Shown here: piece after piece, positions 55,790-64,000 of the stretch
Layout of the letters: the number at the start of each line of letters is the position of its first letter
How positions within the stretch are numbered: position 1 is the first letter of the stretch
DNA from: Helichrysum umbraculigerum
Taxonomy: Eukaryota > Streptophyta > Magnoliopsida > Asterales > Asteraceae
DNA: 64,000 bases
Assembly (NCBI GenBank): GCA_949592205.1
Contig: CATIUR010000005.1
Coordinates: forward strand, 29,724,179-29,788,178
Direction: 5' to 3'
Made by a program: the position numbers and the translations under genes
Notes under the pieces: generated by a model
Told to the model about the DNA's origin: nothing
Database searches by the model: none
What the model saw: only the letters and a program-made list of their open reading frames with translations

Positions 55790-58680
55790 TGTAACACCCT
55801 GTTTCTGGGCCTGGAAATAAATTGTATTTTAATAAGTGTGGTTGGTTTATTTAAGAATAAACAAGTAAAAGAGCCTCAGTTTTAATTGTGACAAGTAAAA
55901 TATTGTTTGTTTTAAAAAGTTAAAGTTGATGGTAAAATAAAAGTACTTTGACTTACGGGTATTTTCGGGTTCCAGACAATAGGTTAAGAACGGGTATAAT
56001 TTATACATAATAAAAGATGGGGCGGTGGAAGTATCTGGATCTTTATCACCTAACTTATTACACTATCATTTCTCAAAACTCTCTCAAGTTCTTCATCCAT
56101 AAATTCAAAAGAAAATCAAGAACAAATTATTGTGTCAAAATCGTGCTAAAGGAATCTGAGTTTCTTCATCATCTATATCATCTTCTCCATTTGATTGTAA
56201 GTCATTTTGTGTTCTTGAGCTTATATTGTAGAAATGGGAAAATGATGAACATATGTGATTATGTGAAATTGATGCTAGATATTAGTTACAACATGATTAG
56301 ATAACGATTTTACATGATCATATGATGATTGAATGCTAGAAATGGTTAGTGTTCTTCATTTAGTTCATAGGTTAGGGTTTGATGATTTTGATTGGTTTGA
56401 TAGTGATGCATGAGTTAGATTGTTGTTAGAAAGTGTTTGTTGTTGTTATTACATGTTTATGGTCGAAGTTATGGTCATTTTTTGGGTAAATTCGTGTTTA
56501 TAAACTGATTTGGTGAATTTTGGGGGTTTGGTTCGAGCTGAAAAGTGTTATATGCCTGAGTTTTGTTGCTGAAAAAGTGTCAAACGCGATCCCAGCCTTG
56601 AACCAGGATCGCGTTCCTTAGTTATAAAATGGCGCAGTCGAGTTTTGGTCATACGAATGCGATCCAGCACCTTGTTCCGGATCGCGTTGCCATGTGTTTT
56701 TCGGTGACAGAACTTTTTCTGAAGGTGAACGCGATCCAGCCACCTTGATCCGGATCGCGTTCGCATGAATAATTTTGATAAGTTGTGTAAATTTTGAAAA
56801 TGCGTAAGTCTTTTCAGGGTCACGGTTATGTAACAATTTCATTAACTCGGTTTGGGATGAGATTCACATGTTCACTCGGAAACGGCCCAATGATCAAAAC
56901 TATATTCTAATAGCCTAGGTGGTTTTTGGCCATTCGGGGTCATTTAGGGGTCGAAAATGGCATTTTTAGTTTTTAAACGTCATTTCAGGATTTTCTGATT
57001 TCATTTCTGATTGAGCAATTGTTTGTCTAGACTCCAGAGATTAATTGATTTGATAAATAAGCTATGATGATGATTATGAGACGAGTTACTGACTTGATAT
57101 TATTTGTTTATTCAGATAAGCGGGCGGCAACTCAATAATATAAGACCACTGAGTTGAAGATCGGACGATAATTGGTGAGTGGAATTGTAGTCCTCGGTTC
57201 CACCCAGTTGTAACGGGTTCGGTTACAACGGGTAACCAGGATAGTTTATATCAGTAGGTTGTTGTTATTGGTCGTACCGGTACCAGTCTTGTCTGTTTGT
57301 TTATATTGCTGAATATATGAGTTGTTGTGTGATTGTTGTTGAATTGTTGTTTAATTGATAACAGTTGTGAACTGTTGCTTGTTGTTGTGTGCTTTTGCAT
57401 TGTGAATGCAATGTGGTTGTTTTCAGAGGTCAACTGTTGTTGGTTGGGTTTGGGTACTACTGTGTAGTTGTCGAGGTTTCTTTGAGACACATAGTTGAGA
57501 ACAAGCCTAGTCATTGAAGGTAGTACTCAAGCTATCGGTTGATTACTGGGAATGGCGTAGCGCCCAGTAGTCGTGGTTTCTGGGTTGGGTGGATACCAGG
57601 AACCGCCGGTCCTCTTGACGTTATGTGCTTATGTGTTTTATTTGTTGTTGTTGCTTAGTTGTAAGACTTGTTATGAGTGGGTTGAACCGTTGGTTACGGT
57701 TCCATTCACTTAGCATTGGCTAATCCCTCGTTTTTTAATGTTTTGCAGACTGTGGTTAGTTGATGTAGATGTTCGGGTTGTAGATGATGACTGGAAGTTT
57801 GACTAAAGCTTGGCGCAACTCTGATCTTTTGTAGATGTCTTTTGGAAACATTTTATATAAGGCCCGTTTTGTGTTAATATGGGTTGTAACTAATATGGCT
57901 GTAAATACTTAACTAATGTTGTCATATTTTGGTCGTCGTTAAACTTGGCAACGTTATAACTTTAGAAAAAGGCCTTTGACGTGTTCAATTGGCGATTTTG
58001 ATGTAATTAACGGATAGTATATTTTGGGGACGCGCTTCCAAGTGTTTTATAATATTAAAATGATATGTTTTGGTTTGTGAAAGGTCGGGCCTTACAACCA
58101 AAATCCTCAACCATATGCATATAGTCATCCTCAACAATATGCGAAACCTGCTTTCTAAAAAAACCTTTATATATCAACATGAGCATACACACGCGCACAC
58201 AATCCTCATCGCTCAATTTCCTGGGCCCACTAAACAAACATCTATCTCTAAACTTCTTCTCAATGTCTGAAACACGTATGCTGCGATCGCAAAAATCCGG
58301 AAATAACCGCTCTTTAAATGCCGGGGTCTTCTCTCGAACATTTTTGGGAATATGATCTGCCATCCTTTCATTGGGACCGAACCGAAAACCAGTCACCAAA
58401 CAAAACTCCCTACGACCGAATCGTATAAAATGGTCATCGGTTACCCTAAACCACAACTCATCCACCTCCGCCCGAGGGTGCTTTAGCCCTGGCCGCTCCG
58501 TTCGTCGAAACTGTAGTATATGATGTACAAAACCCGGGTCATTTTCCAGAGCCTTCGCATCCAACCAATGCCCAAAACAATGATCTCTAAATATCTTTTT
58601 TGATCTTCTGTCAACGCGGACCTAATATGGGTAATAATAGTCAGCTGGCTTTTCAAAGTCAGTTTTGCACTAAAAATGTC
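55653..58680 (-). pseudogene. Exon 2: DUF1985-type domain, split by the solo LTR
   Basis: 716 nt after removal of the solo LTR and one ACCAA, one base short of the 717 nt of the left TIR copy. Key blocks are DELWFRVTDDHFIRFGRREF, GFRFGPNERM, KLSDEDCVRVCMLMLIYKGF and the end LSGFGWACK before a GTAGCA donor (55652). The missing base is in the A-run of EDQKK near 58600. Confidence 0.88.
55790..58096 (+). mobile_element. Solo LTR of a Tekay-like family
   Basis: 2307 bp, TGTAACACCCTG to GGGCCTTACA, with target duplication ACCAA at 55785-55789 and 58097-58101; the uninterrupted site is visible in the left TIR near 11421. No internal region or second LTR remains, so it is a product of LTR-LTR recombination. 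It contains AACGCGATCC / GGATCGCGTT repeats (56583-56763) and the block TTTTTGGCCATTCGGGGTCA shared with LARD-2 LTRs. Confidence 0.9.
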
Positions 58681-61177
58681 CTGCAAAATAATCAATCAAG
58701 CAAACAAATTTCATTATTAATAACAGGGATAACTTAATAACAGGCAATAAAACTATAGCTTTAGTGAAATCAAACATATTTACTTAGATAACTTGATGTA
58801 TGTACGTATGACTTTTGATCAAAATTATTAAGTAGTATAGATATAGATATACTATGTGTATTAGATGTTGTATTAACTAAACGGTAAATTGGAAATGTCC
58901 TTTCTTAAAACATTTATAATCTAATATATATAATTGGAAACCATAAAAGAATTTTTATAAAAAATTGGAAATGTCCTTTCTTAAAAACGGATAAACCAGC
59001 TAATATATTAGCTTATCAAGTCATCATAATTTCAACAATTATTAAGTACTCCGTAACCTGTATAAAATTGCATTCCAACTTCTTAAATGTTTTTGCTTGG
59101 TTCGGTGGTGATAGAACAGAGTTGTCAATCAAATGGTTATAAATTTCAACACATTAATTAAGAATCATCAATAAGTTGCAAATTAAGACTCACAAAATGT
59201 GTTTTTAATGAATAAAATGTCGTAAATCAACCCACCCACTTGCCACCTCTCGTCTATATAAATTAAAGTAAATAAACAAACCAAAATAACCTCATCAATA
59301 AGCATTTAAAAATGGCTATTTGCAAGCACCAATCATATATATGATAGTATATAGTAATACATAAACATACCTAACCTATTCTATTGTTACTTTGTTAGGC
59401 TGACAATTAGATCATCCACACCAATAGGTTTTGTAAAGTGTTTTTAAAAACTTTAAAAAAATAGGTTTAAAAAATAGGTGTAAGAGGTTTTTCAAGAAAA
59501 GTTTTTACTCCAACGAAAAAAAACTTTATGTATATATAAAACTATGAAAAATGACTAAATTAGTAAGGTAAGAGAGTGAAAGACTTTGAAAAATGTAAAG
59601 CTTTACTATCTTTTTCTTTATTAAATTTGTACTTTATAATTATTTTATATAGATGTAAAGCGTTTTGTCATTGGAGTAAAAAATTTTCTTATAAAAGCTC
59701 TTACACCACTTTCTATTTCACTTTCTTTTTTTCTTCTTTTTATCTTTTTATCTTTACATTTTTCTATTTCTTTATTGTATCTTCCCATATTTGATTACAT
59801 TACATTAATTATCTTTCTATCCCAATTTTTTAGCTACTTATAAGAAATTGCAACCATCAAACGTATAATTTAAAAATTCTATATTTTATAGGTGATAAGT
59901 TTTTCCCATAATATAAATGTACAACATTGTTTATAAGCAAAAAAAGATGTATTAGTAGTTTACAAATAAAGAAGTCTAAAAGTTCGAAACTTTGAGAGAG
60001 ATTAACACTCAAACCAAACTACAACTAGCCACAAGGTTTGTTCACTTTCCTAAATTCATAAACTTTCGGTATGATTTTGTATCGAGAATTGAATTAGTAC
60101 ACATTAATACACATTAATACATTAATAGATTAACGAATATATAAGATTAACGACTACATATACATACATATACATACATTAATACACATTAATACATACA
60201 TATACATACATACTTTTACAAATATACATACATATAAGATTAACGACTACAACATTAACCTATAGTGGTAGAACCTAGAGGACCAAATTATCAAAAAATG
60301 ATGTTACTTTTCATTGTGGCATTTCATCGAGCACGTTGTGTGCACACACATTTTATAGCATAAAAATGATTCAAACCCGGTACATACAAAAACCATAATA
60401 GCAAAACAGCTACGCAATGGCATACCTGAGAATCGGACATCTTCACGGACTAAATGGAGGCGGTGAGTGGTGGCGGTGGTGCGTTGCCGGGTTTGGTTTC
60501 AAACCCGGTTGTTTGGATGTATGTATATGTGGCTGAGGGTGGTGGCGGTGATATACGGACGAAGGTCGGTGGTGGTGGTGTGGCTGAGGGTGGTAGTGCC
60601 GGACGTATGGTGGTGGTGGTCGTGCGCTGTCGAGGGTGGTGGTGGCGGAGGATGGGGAAACGACGGCGGGCTGGGGTGCGGCGGAGGGGTGGGGTGACGG
60701 ATTCGTAGATCGCAAACGGATCTTGCGATTTGCGATGGTGGTTGGGTATAACGGTGGTAGGGGTGGTGTGGTCGGGGTGGGGTGTGGCGGGGAAGGGTGT
60801 GTAAGAATGAGGAACGAATTAGGCTTAAAAAGCTTTTTTTTTTTTTAATCGAGTGCCGGAGGTAAATCGCAAATCGCAAGCTTGCCCTTTGCGATTTGCG
60901 ACTCGTTCACGTACACGGCAACACGGCTCGTTCACGACTCGGCGTTGGCACAATATGCGGCATAGGCAAATCGCAAATGGCAAACTTGCGCTTTGCGATT
61001 TACCTCCGCACGTACATCCAGGCCACGGCTCGCTCGGTGAACGGGTCGCAAAAGCAAGACGCTGGAGGCAAATCGCAAATTTGCGCTTTGCGATTTCATG
61101 TGGTATATCGTCAATTTTTTTTTCGGGATGACAAATCCATATATACTTAAAAAAAATGGTATTTTTTTTAATTTCCC
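58097..61177 (-). repeat. Right MULE TIR, outer part
   Basis: Inverted counterpart of 435-3124 and 11011 to about 11420. It carries the promoter region, exon 1 (60426-60440), intron 1 (58681-60425) and most of exon 2 of the protease gene. It is interrupted by a solo LTR at 55790-58096, and the TIR continues below 55789. Confidence 0.9.
60711..61100. promoter_or_regulatory. Subterminal inverted-repeat cluster, right TIR
   Basis: Mirror copy of the left cluster: the same GCAAATCGCAAA palindromes at about 60711-60737, 60862-60903, 60965-61005 and 61068-61098. Here they lie upstream of the full protease gene (ATG at 60440), so they may act as promoter elements as well as element ends. Confidence 0.6.
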
Positions 61178-62130
61178 TTTAAATAAACTTTTTAGTTTTG
61201 AAAATGATATTTTATTATGAAAAATAATACCGTGTAAGAGTTTATACTTTCATGTAAGGTTTATGTTTATAAAGTACAAGTTTAGAGTATCATATCATAT
61301 GTATGAATTTTAATGTTTGAATTGTCAACTTAGATGCATTGAATGAAAGTACTTATTTTGAATGAGAGTGTACAACTATCTAAAGCCTACAAGAAGTAAT
61401 ACTTGCATATATATGATTTAGTTAGTGAATCAAATTGAATTATTAATTCATTAAGTTCCTTTGGCATGCTTAAAATGCCACTAAGAATGTTTCAATAGTT
61501 GCCACTGCACGTAAGTTACTCGATCTAAAATAGAGTAATACGGAGTATAAGTTTAGTACTTTAGTGTAATATAGACTACAATGTACATTTTAAGCTTGAC
61601 ACATTTAAATTGTAGATTATGGTGGCAAGTCTAACCTACATCTAAGACTAATGACTAAGCATATTTTAAAGGTTACATGTGTAATGTTTGATGACTAATT
61701 AAGATTGCCACTTATCTAGTGATGACTAACGCGGTTATGACACATCAACATGTTAGAATAGTATAAATTGATGACTAAAATGAATTAGTAAGTCTAAAAA
61801 GTATAGACTTATGACTAATCTATTTATAAGTACACATGTACATCATATTGGTTATCTAGTGTTATGACACATCAACATGTTAGAATAGTATAAATTGATG
61901 ACTAACGATGGAATAATTTGCCCGCACGTTGCGACGGGTTCAAAATATATATCTTTTTATATCTTAATAAAGTCGTATTCATTTAGTTATCACATATTGC
62001 CTTGTATTCTTAACATTTTTTTTATTTGAAAGTTGAAAGGATTGAATGATATGATTGCTGAATACGATTTGTAGTATGCTTGCCAGTTTGATGGCTGTCA
62101 TAATCTCAATTAATAGTAATGATAAAATTA
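61178..62130. other. Right flank, first part: no gene; 45-bp direct repeat
   Basis: AT-rich, no ORF of interest. A 45-bp sequence beginning GTTATGACACATCAACATG occurs identically at 61734-61778 and 61861-61905. GCCCGCACGTTGCGACGGGT at 61920-61939 is a GC-rich imperfect palindrome of unknown meaning. Confidence 0.6.
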
Positions 62131-62645
62131 GGGTAAATGGCGCAGATCGGCAACGAACTTTTCCTTTTTTGTCGAGTTAGGGTATGAACCAAATTTGTTA
62201 TACAGGTCGGTAACGAACTTTCAAATTATGTTTCGAGTTAGGTAACGAACTTTTCGAGTTACCTAACTCGAAACATACATTGAAAGTTCGTTATCTAACT
62301 CGAAACATAATTCGAAAGTTTGTTACCTAACTCGAAACATATATTAGACACGAACTTTTGAATTATATTTCGAGTTAGGTAACAAACTTCCAAATTATGT
62401 TTCGAGTTAGGTAATTAACTTTTAAAGTTAGATGAAAAAAAAGTTCGTTACCTAACTCGAAACATAATTTGAAAGTTCGTTACCGACCTGTATAATAAAT
62501 TGGGTTCATACCCTAACTCGACAAAAAAGGGAAAGTTCGTTGCCGATCTGCGCCATTTACCCATAAAATTAACTTAAAAGCATGCTTGTTAGTTTGATGG
62601 CTGTCATAATCTCAATTAAGGTAATGATAAAATTAACCTAAAAGC
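62068..62645. repeat. About 65-bp direct repeat flanking the MITE
   Basis: The stretch around TTTGATGGCTGTCATAATCT (62090-62109) recurs at 62594-62613 with its surroundings (GCATGCTTG before, GTAATGATAAAATTA after). Without the MITE the two copies would be adjacent, so a tandem duplication preceded the MITE insertion. Confidence 0.8.
62131..62562. mobile_element. Fold-back MITE with 9-bp target duplication (MULE-type)
   Basis: 432 bp; the ends GGGTAAATGGCGCAGATCGG and the exact complement at 62543-62562 form long TIRs, and the inner part repeats CTAACTCGAAACATA / TATGTTTCGAGTTAG in both orientations. ATAAAATTA flanks it on both sides (62122-62130 and 62563-62571). A 9-bp duplication with GGG termini is typical of Mutator-derived MITEs. 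No coding capacity. Confidence 0.9.
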
Positions 62646-62820
62646 CCCAAAAGGATTTAAAGCCCAAGGAAAAAAATTCTCTCTTGAATACTGAAGGATC
62701 AATAGGCGCATGATGAGGTTCGAGCCACTGACATTGACATTGATAGACGCATGATTATCCATTAAACCAGTGACCCACTTTTGTTAAATTCTTGAAAAAC
62801 ATATTATATATATTGTTATA

Positions 62821-62934
62821 TAAGTCGCCTAATAAGACAAAATTTACTATTCATAGAGCCACTCAATTGATATTATATAAGTCGCCTAATAAGACAAAAT
62901 TTACTATTCATAGAGCCACTCAATTGATATTAGG
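62821..62934. repeat. 57-bp tandem repeat, two copies
   Basis: Two perfect copies of a 57-bp unit that begins TAAGTCGCCTAATAAGACAA (62821-62877, 62878-62934). Confidence 0.92.
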
Positions 62935-64000
62935 GGGTAATTATATCTTGTTATTATTGATGATAACGCATAAGAGGGCTAGTAAGGAGTAGAATTTTCA
63001 TCTTAACCTCATAAATCACTAGTCAAAAATGAAAAATAAGAAAGTACACATTTATGTACGTAGAGTTTTATGAGCAAAATGTATACAACTCTCATGTACC
63101 AAATATATAAAAGAATGGAATGATATTAGAAGAAGTAAGAAGGAAATGGTGTTACATTAACTTAGAGACTTAGAGTATAAGTAGAAGAACATGGTGTACA
63201 AGCTTGTCAAGCAAGAATGATTTAATCCAATCCTATGACATGGTGCACTAGACGGCTCGAAAGTAATAAACGTTATCTCGAAAAGCAATGTGAGTACTCG
63301 TGTTATTTACAAAAACTGAGATATATGATACGTACGTGTTTATGTGCTACGTGTTGTATTAGAAATGTTAGAGTTGTATGAATAAATATATTGTCACGTA
63401 TGTGAGTTGAATGTACGCATTTATGATCACGTTTTAAGCATGCGTTTTTATATATGCATTATGTGTGGTTAATGTGTAACGAGCGTAGAATACGAAATTC
63501 AAAGTTTAACACGTGCTAGCTCAAGGCTGCCGTGATTCGGAGAACAGATTCAAGTATAAAGATATGGTTCGGTTACACATTAACGTAGAGATCTAGATAT
63601 GTACTTCGATAATAAGAGCATTGTCACGGCATGATTGTATCACTAAGCCTTTAGGCTCAGTGGCGGAGGTGTTCAAGAGCAAGGTGTAGCACATGCTACA
63701 CACGACTCTTGCCTAGTGAGTGTAAAAAAATAAATATATTTTTTAATATATCTGATAGTTGCTTATAAAAGTATTGTGATAGTTATATTCTAAACTAATT
63801 TCATGGGACTCATTCTAGAAAAAGCCCATTTACAGTTTAATAAGCCCAACACTTTTATTTGTTAGTAAAATACGTCTATTTTTTTTTTCAATGAAACCTA
63901 AATAAACTTATAACCTACTGTAATATAGATGGGATGGAAAGGAGGTTTGCACATAGTCAAGCCGTAGTTTTGTTGATTTTTTTTTCTTTTTTTTTGCAGA
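62935..64000. other. Right flank, last part: no feature recognised
   Basis: No convincing ORF, RNA gene or transposon end. A stretch near 63655-63710 (CTCAGTGGCGGAGGTGTTCA and following) has the look of plant repeat sequence but I cannot assign it. Confidence 0.5.

Larger units (their letters stand above)
52179..60440 (-). pseudogene. DUF1985/Ulp1-like cysteine protease gene of the MULE, eight exons, disrupted
   Basis: My exon model on the minus strand is 60440-60426, 58680-58097 plus 55789-55653 (split by the solo LTR), 54941-54798, 54573-54196, 54117-53446, 53362-53188, 52802-52702 and 52616-52179, all with GT-AG edges. Counting one missing base and one TSD copy, it totals exactly 880 codons, which supports the model. 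The N-terminus is a DUF1985-type domain, the centre is charged and proline-rich, and the C-terminus is a C48 (SUMO-protease-like) domain. Such proteins are typical passengers of plant MULEs; their role in transposition is unknown. Lesions: solo LTR in exon 2; A-run shortened by one in exon 2 (near 58600); in-frame TAG near 54290; in-frame TAG near 53312. Confidence 0.85.
435..61177 (-). mobile_element. Giant MULE (Mutator-like DNA transposon) carrying Ulp1-like, PB1-like and transposase genes
   Basis: The ends are inverted copies of each other (GGGAAATTAAAA at left, its complement at 61166-61177), and the inverted identity runs about 3.5 kb inward once two LTR insertions are removed. Between the TIRs lie a mudrA-type transposase, a PB1-like ORF and a DUF1985/Ulp1 protease-like gene, all on the minus strand. 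Subtracting LARD-1, the Tekay nest and the solo LTR leaves about 13.7 kb. MULEs that carry an Ulp1-like protease are a known plant group (KI-MULE/Kaonashi in Arabidopsis, CUMULE in melon), and this one belongs there by gene content. It is very probably non-autonomous now: the transposase is truncated and disrupted, and the protease gene has several lesions. The 9-bp target duplication expected of MULEs is not clear (6/9 match). Confidence 0.9.

Noticed and set aside
61915..61945. Helitron end suggested by the GC-rich palindrome GCCCGCACGTTGCGACGGGT
   Set aside because: No CTRR terminus at the proper distance and no matching TC start seen.

Overview
The window is plant nuclear DNA (AT-rich, spliceosomal introns, plant-type LTR retrotransposons and a Mutator-like transposon). 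I would guess a eudicot, perhaps Asteraceae, but that is a weak inference. I see no ordinary host gene. Almost everything from 435 to 61177 is one Mutator-like element (MULE) into which LTR retrotransposons have inserted, some of them inside one another.

Outer layer: the MULE spans 435-61177 and has giant terminal inverted repeats (TIRs) of about 3.5 kb. With insertions removed it is about 13.7 kb. All three of its genes read on the minus strand: a DUF1985/Ulp1 (C48) protease-like gene of eight exons (60440 to 52179), a small PB1-like ORF (51841-51473), and a mudrA-type transposase (50776-49853 plus 13024-11849). Each TIR carries the promoter, exon 1, intron 1 and exon 2 of the protease gene. 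The left TIR therefore holds a second, dead-end copy of the gene's 5' end, and its inner edge cuts off the C-terminus of the transposase.

Insertions into the MULE: (a) 3125-11010, a coding-less LARD-type LTR element (LARD-1) in exon 2 of the left TIR, target duplication TCGAC; (b) 13030-49852, a Tekay-type chromovirus (Ty3/gypsy, minus strand) in the transposase gene, target duplication AGATG; (c) 55790-58096, a solo LTR in exon 2 of the right TIR, target duplication ACCAA.

Insertions into the Tekay element: a Sirevirus-like Ty1/copia element in its 3' LTR (13372-24062, CATTC), LARD-2 in its pol gene (27658-35824, CTTTG), and a GAG-only element, TR-GAG (38163-47117, CCATG), in its gag gene. 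Every insertion has an exact 5-bp target duplication, so the order is fully readable. All LTR pairs look more than 99% identical by eye, so the whole pile is young.

Right flank (61178-64000): a 432-bp fold-back MITE with a perfect 9-bp target duplication, plus several short direct repeats. No gene is visible. The left flank (1-434) is featureless.

Most notable signals: a shared TCGCAAATCGCAA module 200-300 bp upstream of all three MULE genes; TIR expansion by inverted duplication that truncates the transposase; clusters of GC-rich inverted repeats, different in each family, in nearly every LTR; a possible 90-nt intron that removes the gag stop of the copia element; an accessory coiled-coil/NLS/zinc-knuckle ORF in the TR-GAG element; and a homologous module in three introns of one gene.
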